64,000 nucleotides of DNA from CBFHMJ01 sp965656875. Its GTDB lineage: Bacteria; Pseudomonadota; Gammaproteobacteria; Enterobacterales; Alteromonadaceae. The DNA lies in assembly GCA_965656875.1 (NCBI GenBank), contig CBFHMJ010000005.1, positions 1 through 64,000 of the forward strand, read 5' to 3'. The translations under genes were made by a program, and so were the position numbers. Below the pieces are notes generated by a model. The model ran no database searches. It saw nothing but the letters and a program-made list of their open reading frames with translations, and was not told the origin of the DNA. Positions 22,001-28,644 of this stretch are shown in pieces. The stretch's first letter is position 1. Every line of letters begins with the position of its first letter.

Positions 22001-23187
22001 GGTCTCAGGTGCTGGCCGATTATAGTCAACGTTCCGACATCATTTTTGGCAGTATTTCGTCAGGACGACCGCCAGAACTGCCTCAGGTTGAATCCATGAT
22101 GGGCTTGTTTATCAATGCCGTTCCTGTCGTTATTTCCCTGCCTGAACGCAGCGCCAATCCATTAATTACCGACTGGTTAGCTGAACTACATCAACAACAG
22201 ATTCAACGGGAGCAGCACAGCTATTTGCCATTGTTTGATATTCAGGCTCAGTCAAAACTAACGACCAGCCTGTTTGACAGTCTGTTTGTGTTTGAGAATT
22301 ATCCGGTAGATGAAGCCATCGACGCAGAAGCGGAAGCCGCGCCGTTTGATATAGAAAGTGTTGAAAGCTTTGAAGGCACGGATTATCCGCTAACTGTTAT
22401 TGCCCATCAGTCGGATGTGCTGAAGATACGAATAGACAGTGTTTACTACCAACCAGCGATGCTGGAACGCATTGCTAATCGATTAAAACAACAGGTGCTG
22501 GCGTTAACGACTCATGAGTCACTGAATGATGCGGTGTTGTCCATTAAGGACACTGAATATACCGATATTCAACCTCATCTTGCTCGTCTACTACCACTGC
22601 TCAGTACGCTACCGGTTCAGGTAAACATCGACCCGAATGACCTGTCATTCAACTTATTAGACCGTGCTGAACATCCGGTAATCATTGGTGGTGTGGGCCA
22701 GCTTTATGTCGATGTACCGAATGGAACGTTAAACGCTGAACACAGTAACCAACTGGAACTTAATGGATTATCCGTAACATCTGTCGAAGATAAACAACGA
22801 ATTGCAACGGGCATCTGGTTGCAAATAACGGCAGATGGCCCTGTGGTTATCCGTCAGCAAGTAGATACCGCTCAAGCGAAGCCTTATATTGCACCTGCGA
22901 CAGAAACGGAACAAAAACTGGCCAGTATCTGGCACGATTTACTGCGTAAGCCGCTCGATGAAATCAGCCAGAACAGTAATTTCTTCGAATCAGGCGGCCA
23001 TTCGCTTACCGTAGTACGACTGATCGCGGAGATTCTTGCTCACTGGCAGGTTGAACTGGAAGTGGAAGAAGTCTTCAGCGTTGCGGAACTCAAGGGTCAG
23101 GCAGAATTGATTGATACCAGAGTGACGATGAAAAAGTTAAAAGATCAAGAGCAGAATGCGGTGATTAAAAGTGAAGGGACGTTGTAG
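13060..23187 (+). CDS. trimodular NRPS: TubC_N-C-A-T-C-A(Phe)-T-E-C-(A remnant)-T
   Basis: 3375 residues. TubC_N-like docking domain (1-55). Module 1: C (HHIASDGWS, H206), A (A3 ~690; code D-I-P-R-I-G-H-V-G-K, Asp-like), T (LGGNSL, Ser1110). Module 2: C (~1303), A (D235 is Asp1844; code D-A-W-T-I-A-A-V-C-K, the classic Phe code), T of the E-partner type (LGGDSI, Ser2195), E (HHLVVDGVSW, ~2379), so D-Phe is predicted. Module 3: DCL-type C (YPATGMQQGMLFHS; HHHALLDGWS, ~2866), then only a ~100-residue vestige of an A domain (~3180-3277) and a carrier domain (SGGHSL, Ser3315). The tail is basic and ends KSEGTL, unlike the acidic tails of its neighbours. There is no thioesterase, so release must happen elsewhere. 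The first module is clearly paralogous to the first module of the gene at 47651 (same C subtype with KFVLQNHRE, same A class). The next NRPS gene is separated by the 8.4-kb island. Confidence 0.96.
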   Translation: MVLSTLKRAQEEGVTLFLDNGQLKFRKKQGKLSDSLRAELKQHKADIIELLQQQADAKASLASIPRVDRHQPMPASFAQQRLWFIDTLQGSSVQYNQASALRCDGELNVHALQATLNAIVARHEVLRTHFSMVDGVCQQQISPASDVPIKRMSQSAVNDEPDADETLQRLMLEEALTPFDLSQDLMLRVSLIQRAEHQHILLFTMHHIASDGWSMGVLVNEFSELYQSIATGKQPQLPELPIQYADYAAWQREQLAGENKTRLLTYWRERLAGIPTLHSIPLDYPRPAKQAFDAGFVGKQLSSDELKALNAVAQAQGATLSMLLQSAFSLLISRFSGQDDVVLGMPVAGRPKAELEPLIGFFINTLVSRVQINPEQAFSALLADVKQQTLQDYAHQALPFELLVDELNPDRNLAYNPVAQVKFVLQNHREADIAAAELPGIHLTPLQRATEHLRFDLDLTCVEDDSGLFLNWRYQLALFDQASIERLATSFDCLLRGIIASPELACGQLPLMTKDEHQRIQTISVGKTAVENREQTLLATIAKSVADYPTQIAVSGSHYSLDYQTLERRSNQLSQFLAEADIGPGCRVGLYLQRTPVLLVALLGVLKSGACYVPLPPGSGHDRLSMILDDAEIEQVIVSPSLLADVPVSGVDVLLLDELDDDANWSLDDYDDDLPDNVSPDLDDSAYVIYTSGSTGKPKGVDISHRGLSDYLHYALDNYYGLQQPDHQLQGSLVITSHGFDIGVPSLFVPLMAGDTVQLTTPGHELEELADTLKTTETGYLIRMTPGHVEALLLILGEAATVSGPHVFIVGGEGFPAALANRLQQQCPNSEVVNHYGPTEAVVGCCIYLASDALKAGIYDEIASGVQLPIGQPMDNTELYVLDPQRNLVPDGAFGELYVGGPCLAKGYLNDEQKTDAAFVAHPFSGNEAVSRKLYRTGDRVRRLNNGQLSFAGRMDDQIKLRGFRIEPGEIAAQISQLDTVSQAVVTLQGEGAAAMLVAYIVPDNKDRLTDGTEAFFSELTTALAAYLPDYMVPQHWLALDALPLNANGKVNRKALPTIDPGQGNQRNDEYVAPANELEYQLASLWSQVLQHPLETISVNSSFFALGGNSLIAVKLLAAMRAEMAVEAPLTLIFEQPTIRGLAAKLSDSVQSQSDEQTDIKPRQRDENLPLSFSQQRLWFIDRLQQGSAEYNMPMAFKVEGAINVAAVTQAFNRIIERHEVLRTVYRQDDDSPTQHVRSFSDELFNVDQHDLRHLSEAEQQTAVRRFIEEDASKPFDLSQDLMLRASVLHLDEQASILLFNMHHIASDGWSLAILTRELFTYMSNIVLKESKLAELPQLPVQYADYALWQREQSDVHQEALDYWQQQLADVPVCHSLPLDFERPATKRYHGERITAQLSDNVAQRLTSLAETLQLTPFMLLHGALALVLARHSNHADIVVGTPVANRPHQALESLIGFFVNTLVLRASTDFNTVQDYFTHIRQIHLAAQQHQSVPFEQLVDLLDIPRDVSHTPLFQIMLTTSTDFGLDDVSKQFELPGLAVTAFSSDVAHAKFDLDVNLHLSETGVHMQWTYDTSLFAASHIQQLNDHLATVLQSLAALQQIDQQPLNQLAMLSDEEIRYLVTERNRTHQDYPWESCIHQLVEQQVRQTPDSIALVCGEQQLTYREMNARANQLANFLVENHGVTQGQLIGICVGRSTDMIIAMLAVLKAGAAYVPLAPEYPADRIQYMIDDADLSLVLGWKTLTDSLLAAANERLCVIDIEGAGDVHADWFISQYPENDLPVSYVSINPGDNAYVIYTSGSTGKPKGVILPHKGLVNLTNEQRRIFAVSEQSVVLHFASMSFDAATWEWVMALCNGAQLVIAQSTERADPAILLELMAKQQVTHATLPPAFLKEAELRTDLALQALIVAGEACDPDLMSRWADVYPFFNAYGPSENSVCATVGQLSPGDSIHIGQPIGNVQCLILDARQQLVPFGVTGELYIGGEGLAHGYLNREALTKQRFVDNPYYQGGSADSSTLLYRTGDLVRYDAEGNLLFIGRADDQVKIRGFRIEPGEIEHQIQSLPDIEFALVAVQSIQTHKQLVAWIKPATAVAASAQAKFGQQVRQQLSAILPDYMVPAFIIVLESVPLTPNGKVDKKALPQPESSSLMPADGPVTAPVGAIETALVALWSGLLKVPADKLSTDANFFALGGDSILSIQLVSRAAKQGLYFAVKDLFDTQTIATLAPRVNQQQQVQAEQGAVSGALPFLPVHHAFCNDETALHHFNQSAFLQVPEAFEGIHLPEIIHQLISRHDALRLVFKKRQDGWFAEHQPLSSFSIERIQQDILTIHDWQQGDRESLETIAADAQLSLSPIDGKLMNVIWFKPQQGEGRLLLLIHHLVVDGVSWRIILDDLSRLYQQALEQQPLLLEPKTSSYQQWALALSACANSQTMKDEAEFWLTAQREHELNPPLASRFGGHNKQTDAQTLSFELSKDVTQQLITAAPDAYGTQVNELLLAGLLLSINKLSGQQQLSVALESHGREPLFEDIDLSQTVGWFTSVFPLTLNGAQALSDENAATDLAGLMCAVKEQYRQIPNNGIGFGILKYLVADAAIQALAEPEILFNYLGQFDQPDGQNSDQQGIFKVADESAGLHISAARKLPYGLVLNGKVAEGQLSFSMKFDASRYDVEAMTTLMSGFKRGLELLSLHCTSVAERVFTPSDFPLANVNQQQLFDWQSRYAIDDIYPATGMQQGMLFHSLKSSESYVTQTVVEFSSLDKAAFQRAWDQVIARHSIFRTAFVGMDSEQPHQLVVKQASMPWHQQQLSALSTEEQQAFINDWRQQDKARGFDLTAAPLMRIALFEGVCLSNETGTEQQTGDCLIWSHHHALLDGWSVPQVFRDLTACYQAEVNHQTPPGVANASYRAYAEWLAKQDRAATTRWWHEQVADIAEKTPLPAEPVAISLQRHDVSIAFSADETANIMALAQRAPATVNIIIQAAWSQVLADYSQRSDIIFGSISSGRPPELPQVESMMGLFINAVPVVISLPERSANPLITDWLAELHQQQIQREQHSYLPLFDIQAQSKLTTSLFDSLFVFENYPVDEAIDAEAEAAPFDIESVESFEGTDYPLTVIAHQSDVLKIRIDSVYYQPAMLERIANRLKQQVLALTTHESLNDAVLSIKDTEYTDIQPHLARLLPLLSTLPVQVNIDPNDLSFNLLDRAEHPVIIGGVGQLYVDVPNGTLNAEHSNQLELNGLSVTSVEDKQRIATGIWLQITADGPVVIRQQVDTAQAKPYIAPATETEQKLASIWHDLLRKPLDEISQNSNFFESGGHSLTVVRLIAEILAHWQVELEVEEVFSVAELKGQAELIDTRVTMKKLKDQEQNAVIKSEGTL
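22600..22890 (+). other. vestigial A domain between C and T
   Basis: Residues ~3181-3277 align by eye with the C-terminal part of the adenylation domains in this cluster. NLLDRAEHPVIIGGVGQLYV matches the usual YVLDE..VP.G..GELYIGG stretch before A7. ATGIWLQITADG matches RTGDLVR..DG (A7), with the ATP-ribose-binding Asp replaced. VDTAQ corresponds to the start of A8, after which GYRIE and the A10 lysine segment are missing. Motifs A1-A6 are gone altogether. The frame is intact and the downstream carrier domain keeps its Ser, so this is an in-frame collapse rather than a stop or frameshift. Confidence 0.85.
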
Positions 23188-23234
23188 GTAGTTTCTGAAA
23201 AATAGTAAATAAATTAGGGCTATCAGACGCTGAA

Positions 23235-23266
23235 AACGCGGGTTTCTGCTCGCGTTAAACGTTTTT
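23235..23266 (+). terminator. possible rho-independent terminator after the third NRPS gene
   Basis: AACGCG at 23235-23240 and CGCGTT at 23251-23256 form a perfect six-base stem, extendable by G-T/G-C pairs into the loop. It is followed within six bases by TTTTT at 23262-23266. It lies about 50 bases after the stop codon. The short T-run and AAAC spacer make it only moderately convincing. Confidence 0.4.
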
Positions 23267-23360
23267 AAGATAAAGTTCAAAGCTCGTATATCTGGTATCA
23301 AGCCGATGATGAATATCAAATCTATTACCTGTGTTATATCTGCTTTTTATCTATATTTCG

Positions 23361-23421
23361 TTACTTTAAGTAATGAGTTTTATATTACTCACATTTTTGT
23401 AAGCTATATGTGATTACATAT
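23361..23421 (+). promoter_or_regulatory. palindromic motifs upstream of the small secreted-protein gene
   Basis: Two small inverted repeats lie in the AT-rich leader: TTACTT-T-AAGTAA at 23361-23373 and ATATGT-GATT-ACATAT at 23406-23421. A TATATT at 23381-23386 could be a -10 box. They are placed where a promoter and operator for the gene at 23457 would be, but no clear -35 is seen, so regulation is a suggestion only. Confidence 0.25.
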
Positions 23422-23456
23422 GGCCTTTCTACAAAAAATATATAAGAGGATGTTAA

Positions 23457-23786
23457 ATGAAACGCTTTTTTTCTGTTATTTGCTTTTTGGTTGCTTCAAA
23501 TGCTTTTGCAGGGACTCAAAGTGGTTTTGTTGAATATGTTTCAGTGCGGGCGAGCGACGGCGTCATCGTATTCAAACTGACAGGCACTAAAGAAAACAGT
23601 CCAGCTTGTGCCACTATAGATTACTGGCTGATAAAAGATGAAAATTCCATTGCTGGTCAACAGCAATATTCGATGATCCTTGCTGCACAGGCCGCAAAAA
23701 AAACGGTACGAATCGAAGGCATGAATACATGTACCCGTTGGGGTGATGGTGAAGACGTAGATACTATGTACATCACCAACTTATAA
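23457..23786 (+). CDS. small secreted/periplasmic protein, unknown function
   Basis: 109 residues. A typical Sec signal peptide (MKRFF, hydrophobic core, cleavage likely after SNAFA-G at ~19) is followed by a ~90-residue mature domain. That domain has two cysteines, PACAT and NTCTRW, that could form one disulfide, and a charged GDGEDVDT end. AAGAGGA lies seven to thirteen bases before the ATG and supports the start. I recognise the overall pattern (RASDG...F.L, CATIDYW, QYSMILAAQAA, CTRWGDGED) as that of small exported proteins of unknown function found widely in marine Gammaproteobacteria; I know no established role. It stands alone between the NRPS genes and the NTPase gene, with its own leader, and is probably not part of the NRPS operon. 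Confidence 0.85.
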   Translation: MKRFFSVICFLVASNAFAGTQSGFVEYVSVRASDGVIVFKLTGTKENSPACATIDYWLIKDENSIAGQQQYSMILAAQAAKKTVRIEGMNTCTRWGDGEDVDTMYITNL

Positions 23787-23800
23787 TAAGAACTAATACA

Positions 23801-23841
23801 GGACACCTACTCAAAACTGAGTAGATAGCAATCATATGTCC
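23801..23841. other. nested inverted repeats downstream of the secreted-protein gene
   Basis: CTACTCA (23807-23813) and TGAGTAG (23818-23824) form a perfect 7-bp stem with a 4-base loop. GGACA (23801-23805) and TGTCC (23837-23841) can pair around it. No T-run follows, so it is a poor intrinsic terminator; it may be a structured 3' end or part of a mobile-element end. Confidence 0.35.
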
Positions 23842-23886
23842 TAAAAGAAATAATAAAATAGCGGAAAGGAATCCCGATGCCTAAAA

Positions 23887-24037
23887 CCAAAAAATCGCAG
23901 AATACCGCCTAAAATCACCGGCCAATGAAACCTCACGGACCCATTCTTGATTGTTATGTCATGTAGCAAGATCGAGTCTGCCTGCTGATCGTAAAAAGAC
24001 GATAAAACCCAACGTTTTTAATCACTCATCCTCATCC
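23887..24037. repeat. 151-bp direct repeat, copy A
   Basis: Runs from CCAAAAAATCGCAG to CTCATCC. It aligns without gaps to copy B (28275-28425) with about a dozen mismatches by eye. The rest of the 478-base gap 23787-24264 shows no gene; bases 24095-24130 also resemble a stretch at 30900-30940 downstream of copy C (ATATGG.GACGG.AAT...TAACG). Confidence 0.9.
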
Positions 24038-24264
24038 GGGTTGAATCTTCAACTTAATCGTATTTTGAAATACAAAACGGCGATCAGACCTTAACTATAT
24101 GGGGACGGGAATGCTTAACGCTTTACAGGATTTGAACGAAGTGGTTTAGGGCTGTGTTTATTTGTGGGTAATCATTCGTTAGTTTCGAAAATATTTACCA
24201 TGCGTGTCCACTGTGACAAAATGAGTGTGTATGTCATTGTTCTAAAAAGGTTCTAAAGAAAAAG

Positions 24265-27200
24265 ATGAGTGAAAATAACAAATTCGTCAATCTTGCACCG
24301 ATTGTTCACTCAGATAAAGACTCCATCTATATACAAGCCTTTGCGGAATGTATAGGTGATCCTGCGGTTAGTAACATTGCGCTGACAGGCCCTTACGGTG
24401 CGGGAAAGAGTTCAATATTAAAACGCTTTCTGCAAGACAAACCCGATACCGTCAATCCTTTAGTGATTTCGTTAGCATCCTTCGAAAAAGACGAAGACAA
24501 AAATCAACAAGGTAGTGGGGATGATTATTCTAAATCTGAACGCTCTACTGATGGTTCTGATCTTGAGCTTCGTATTCTACAACAAATTATCTACAGCGCA
24601 GGCCCTGATGAACTAAAGGCGTCCAGATTCCGTCGGATCCAAATACCCAAAGATCCTTTCTTTAGCTCGATGGCTGTAGTTGGGTGGCTGGTGAGTGCAA
24701 CACTTTTATTCTCGCAGTGGAAATCGATCTTTTCCGCATCACTAGGAGGTCTGGCATCAATAGCATTGATTGTGTTTATCACTATTTTCTTAGTTTCTTC
24801 TCTTTACGGAATTAGGGCGGTCATGCAGCTTTATGCGGGCACTCTATTAAAGAAGGTTTCTTTGAAGAACATGGAATTCGAAGCTTCAACAGAGCAGACT
24901 TCCGTACTTAACAAGTTTTTTGATGAACTTCTGTATTTCTTCTCAGTGAAGCAATATAACTTGGTTATATTTGAAGACATTGACAGGTTTGATAAGCCCC
25001 AGATTTTTGTCAAACTCCGCGAAATCAACGCATTGTTAAACAACAATGACGCAATAAAAAAAAATGGTCGTCATATCCAGTTTTTGTATGCAATTAAAGA
25101 TGGAATATTTAACGAGCGCGAAAGAACCAAATTCTTTGAGTTTATAATCCCTGTAGTACCCGTTGTTGGCACCTATAACTCTGACATTTTACTTCATACT
25201 CGGGCAAATCAGTTGGCCGGTACTCACAAGAAAATAGACGAACAATTTATTAGCAACGTGGCGCAGTACCTCAACGACGCAAGATTGATAAATAACAGCT
25301 TTAATGAGTTAACTATTTATCTAAACGCTATAAACGACCGTCAATTAGACCCAACCGTAATGCTCGCTATTATGCTTTACAAAAACATATACGGCAGGGA
25401 TTTTGAGGCTTTGCATGATGGTCAAGGTGAGTTTTATAGCCTTCTTCAGTCAATTGTGGACATGAAAAACGAGGCAAAAAGAGACAAAAATCTAGAATTG
25501 AAAAAATTAGAGATTCGAGTAGCTGAAGTCAATGAAGAAGCGATCTCTTCAGAGAAAGTTTTACTAGATGTCTACCTTTGTGAACTATATCGAAATAATA
25601 TTAACTCAATAGACGGAGTGGGGCATTTAGGATCTATAGAGTCAGCTGAAAATTTGGTCAGATTCTTTGATGGAGATAATTTCCGAATCAGATCCTTAAA
25701 CGGCAATCAATCTTATTTTGACAACACAAAAATTCGAACCTTACAAAACAAAATCAATAGCAAGCACACTTTTAAGGCTCGCCTGCAATTAATCAAAGAG
25801 AAAAATGTTTCTGCTCAAACAAACTTGAGAAAAGAAATACAAAAAATGAAGTCAGAGCTTGAGGCTTTCGACCACCTGCGGCTAAACGAGCTATTAAATA
25901 AGTTGCCTAAATACTTAGATGGATTGTTTGTAGATAAAAAAACTGCGGTTGAAAGCAATAAATATAATCAAAATCAGCGTTTAATGCGTTATTTATTGTT
26001 AAGTGGTTATTTGAACGAGGATTATGAACTATATACGTCAATATTTAGAGAGCAGGATCATTGGACGAGCAAAGACAGGCTTTATTTAACAACGGTTAGA
26101 TCTCTAGAAAAAGCTGACCCTACTATGCCAATCGACAATGCTGAGGAGGTAGTTAAGCGACTAGAGGGAGGTGATTGGTTAAGTGAGTACGTATTGAATG
26201 TTGACCTTATCAATTACCTTTTGAGTACAAAATCTAACCCCAATGAGTTAAAACAAGTTGCTCGCGCTTACAAAGAGCATTATGGTTCTGATACCTCTAA
26301 CTCCTTCATATCTAGCTATTTGAATGTTGGAAAACATCGGAAAGAACTGTTTCTTTGTATTCTCGAACAATGGCCTGAATATCTAACCGACACATGGATA
26401 GAAGACTACCCTAATGCTGAGTTGGTGGCTGTTGTACAGCTTTGTCAATTAAAGGAAGTACTAGGTGAGCATTCTCTAGAGCTAGTTGCAAATAAATTGT
26501 CTTACTACACTAGAGCTTTTCTACCCGATGGACTATCCAAGCCTAAATACAAGCAAGTTACAGAATCCATCAAGTTGTTGGATGTGAAAGTTAATGATTT
26601 AACTGTATTTGAAAAGGATACGGAGACTTTCAAGTTTTTTGCAGAGAATAATTTGTATGCCATTAACTGGAAGAACATTCAAAGTATACTCACTCAATAT
26701 GAGCACAGTCCTGATAAAATAATTAGTCAAACGTACTCTGCGATACTAGAAGAAAGTAGGCTGTCAATTGCAGAATATGTAAGCGAGAACCTTGAACAGT
26801 ATCTCGGCAATGTAATGTTGGTTAGAAAGGAAAATTGCTTAGAAGAGCAGAAAGCGATAACGACGCTTTTATGTAACGAAGCTATGACCGTCGAGCTATG
26901 TGAAGATATTCTCGATCATCAAGACTTTCTTTTCACTAAACTTGACGAGGTCAGTGAAGAGTATTGGTCAGCTATCTTAAGAAAACAAAAACTCAGACCA
27001 TCTTGGCTGCCTATTTTTCAAGTATATGAATCTGAGTACATAACAAATGAAGAATTGAGTAAATATCTCAACAATGATGCGGTTTGTGATCAACTTTCAG
27101 AACAAACATTTCCTGAAAGTTTACAAGGTGAGTCAAGTTTAGACTTTAGACGCTTCTTGTTGAATGCCAATACACTTAGCGATAATTGCTATACCCAACT

Positions 27201-27897
27201 CAATACAGCGGTTGGTACCACATGGTCAACATTTCCAGACTCAGTATCCCTCAGCAAAAAGATTCTACTCGCCAAATCCCGATTGGTTGCGTTAAATGAG
27301 AAATCATTTGAGCAAGCTAGAGAGGATGCTTATCTGATGGCAGAATTGTTAATAAGTAAGCATAGACAATTTATTCAGTCATCCTTAAAACTTACACACC
27401 TCGATCACGACGTTTATTTGGAAATTTTCAGGTCCGGAGCCAATGAAGAGCTGAAAATTTCTATATGTGAATCTGTGGACACAGAGTTGCTTGAACTAAC
27501 ATCAGATATCGTTGAGGAAGTAGCGCCACATTACCTCAAGCTGGCAGAAACAGAAATAGATGTAGGCGTATTAAGTTATTTGATAAATTCGTCAATCGAC
27601 AAGGAGATATCTTTTTCTTTGTTTAAAAAAGCGCTTGGCTTTAGTTATGATATCGATTGCCTTGAATTATTAATTGCAAAAGTACGAATGTGGAATGAGT
27701 GTTCTGTAATGGAGGTTTTAGAATTAATGCCTCAGCAGGAGCTTAAAGCTCTAACAAAGTATGGTAAGCGCCCGAAAATCACGCATAGTGACCAGAACAA
27801 AAGGTTATTAGAAGAAATGAAAAAACGTGCCTTTATTCGCTCATTTAAACTTGAGGGCGAATATTTAAGAGTAAGTACAAAGCGCTCTGCCAACTAG
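24265..27897 (+). CDS. YobI-like large P-loop NTPase with two membrane segments
   Basis: 1210 residues. Walker A GPYGAGKS at 42-49; two probable transmembrane segments at about 135-152 and 157-182; Walker B LVIFEDIDRF at 233-242; then a long, mainly helical C-terminal region of about 900 residues with no motif I recognise. The N-terminal pattern (NLAPIVHSDKD, ...NIALTGPYGAGKSS, hydrophobic hairpin, FEDIDRF) matches the YobI family of P-loop NTPases; members of about this length occur sporadically on genomic islands. The function is not established; membrane-associated ATP-driven sensing or defence is an inference from architecture and setting. The coding region is visibly AT-richer than the NRPS genes, pointing to horizontal origin. 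The start ATG has only a weak purine-rich upstream stretch. The gene sits between two 151-bp direct repeats. Confidence 0.85.
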   Translation: MSENNKFVNLAPIVHSDKDSIYIQAFAECIGDPAVSNIALTGPYGAGKSSILKRFLQDKPDTVNPLVISLASFEKDEDKNQQGSGDDYSKSERSTDGSDLELRILQQIIYSAGPDELKASRFRRIQIPKDPFFSSMAVVGWLVSATLLFSQWKSIFSASLGGLASIALIVFITIFLVSSLYGIRAVMQLYAGTLLKKVSLKNMEFEASTEQTSVLNKFFDELLYFFSVKQYNLVIFEDIDRFDKPQIFVKLREINALLNNNDAIKKNGRHIQFLYAIKDGIFNERERTKFFEFIIPVVPVVGTYNSDILLHTRANQLAGTHKKIDEQFISNVAQYLNDARLINNSFNELTIYLNAINDRQLDPTVMLAIMLYKNIYGRDFEALHDGQGEFYSLLQSIVDMKNEAKRDKNLELKKLEIRVAEVNEEAISSEKVLLDVYLCELYRNNINSIDGVGHLGSIESAENLVRFFDGDNFRIRSLNGNQSYFDNTKIRTLQNKINSKHTFKARLQLIKEKNVSAQTNLRKEIQKMKSELEAFDHLRLNELLNKLPKYLDGLFVDKKTAVESNKYNQNQRLMRYLLLSGYLNEDYELYTSIFREQDHWTSKDRLYLTTVRSLEKADPTMPIDNAEEVVKRLEGGDWLSEYVLNVDLINYLLSTKSNPNELKQVARAYKEHYGSDTSNSFISSYLNVGKHRKELFLCILEQWPEYLTDTWIEDYPNAELVAVVQLCQLKEVLGEHSLELVANKLSYYTRAFLPDGLSKPKYKQVTESIKLLDVKVNDLTVFEKDTETFKFFAENNLYAINWKNIQSILTQYEHSPDKIISQTYSAILEESRLSIAEYVSENLEQYLGNVMLVRKENCLEEQKAITTLLCNEAMTVELCEDILDHQDFLFTKLDEVSEEYWSAILRKQKLRPSWLPIFQVYESEYITNEELSKYLNNDAVCDQLSEQTFPESLQGESSLDFRRFLLNANTLSDNCYTQLNTAVGTTWSTFPDSVSLSKKILLAKSRLVALNEKSFEQAREDAYLMAELLISKHRQFIQSSLKLTHLDHDVYLEIFRSGANEELKISICESVDTELLELTSDIVEEVAPHYLKLAETEIDVGVLSYLINSSIDKEISFSLFKKALGFSYDIDCLELLIAKVRMWNECSVMEVLELMPQQELKALTKYGKRPKITHSDQNKRLLEEMKKRAFIRSFKLEGEYLRVSTKRSAN

Positions 27898-27940
27898 CGG
27901 ACTTATATCTCTGGGCTTAGTGGCTAAAGCTACGATGTGA

Positions 27941-28300
27941 CGCATTAATGCCGCTAAAGCGAAGCAACAAACCAAATATCTCTTACCTTTTGTGAGCGAT
28001 GAACGACAGGATGTGCCAAAAGGCTTAACATTGCATTTGTCAGACTACATAGAGTTGGTCGATTTAACCGGACGATGCATAGTGGCAGGCAAATCTGGTT
28101 ATATTGATGAACGACAACAACCGATACTGGAATGCTTAAATATCCCTGCTGACAACTGGATAACACTCACCTCTGCATTTGAAAGCCGATTCAATGGAGC
28201 CGTTGGCTCTCAACATCATTTACAACGAACTAAAGCCCCCCAAACCTTCCATCAAATACCCGGAATGAATCAGGCCAAAAAATCGCAGAATACCGCCTAA
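27941..28300 (+). pseudogene. C-terminal fragment of a Y1/RAYT-like transposase
   Basis: The frame opened at 27941 (after a TGA) reads KYLLPFVSDERQDVPKGL, then SDYIELVDLTGR, then a ..K.GYID..QQPILE.L.IPADNW segment and a FESRFNGAVGS segment. This matches the C-terminal part of the long REP-associated-type (Y1, HUH-superfamily) transposases, which read LPF.G......P.G..F...DYLELVDWTGR..R..KRG.I...PPIL.RL.I....W...T..FE..F...VG. The catalytic N-terminal half (HUH motif and Tyr) is absent. The frame then runs on into repeat copy B before its stop. A remnant, not a working gene. Confidence 0.7.
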
Positions 28301-28425
28301 AATCACCGGCCAATGAAACCTCACAGACCCATTCGTGATTGTTATGTCATGTAGCAAGACCGAACCTGTCCGCAGATCGTAAAAAGACGATAAAACCCAA
28401 CGTTTATAATCATTCATCCACATCC
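28275..28425. repeat. 151-bp direct repeat, copy B
   Basis: Ungapped match to copy A in the same orientation. Copies A and B flank the NTPase gene together with the Y1-transposase fragment. The repeat lies immediately next to the IS66-type TnpA remnant and may be part of that element's decayed body. Confidence 0.9.
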
Positions 28426-28546
28426 ATCGGAACACCTGAGCAGTGTTGAGGTGATGTTCTCTGGCAACAGCAGAGACAGAGGATGGAGAATGGATAGCTT
28501 GTTTAATCACTCGGTATGTTCACTCAGACGAAAAGATACGATGCCA
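28424..28546 (-). pseudogene. IS66-type TnpA N-terminal remnant
   Basis: On the minus strand the segment reads TYRVIKQAIHSP, SSVSAVAREHHLNTAQVF and RW. This matches the start of the small IS66 TnpA (RR.YS.EFK..VI..A..PG.SVSAVAREHGINANLLFKWRR), an HTH DNA-binding protein. An in-frame stop interrupts it upstream (SSE*TYR), and after RW the frame leaves the family and runs into the repeat copy B. No TnpB or TnpC is visible, so this is a dead scrap. Confidence 0.65.
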
Positions 28547-28644
28547 CGTTGAAGTTTCGTTATGTTCCATCGGCATGCACGACTACAAATTGTGGATTGC
28601 AGCAGATTGCCAGACTGGCGCTTAGATCAAAGACATGATGACCG

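Noticed and set aside
28220..28510. Intact 96-residue minus-strand gene
   Set aside because: Only its first third resembles IS66 TnpA; the rest is the complement of repeat B and of the Y1-transposase remnant. Listed as a pseudogene fragment.
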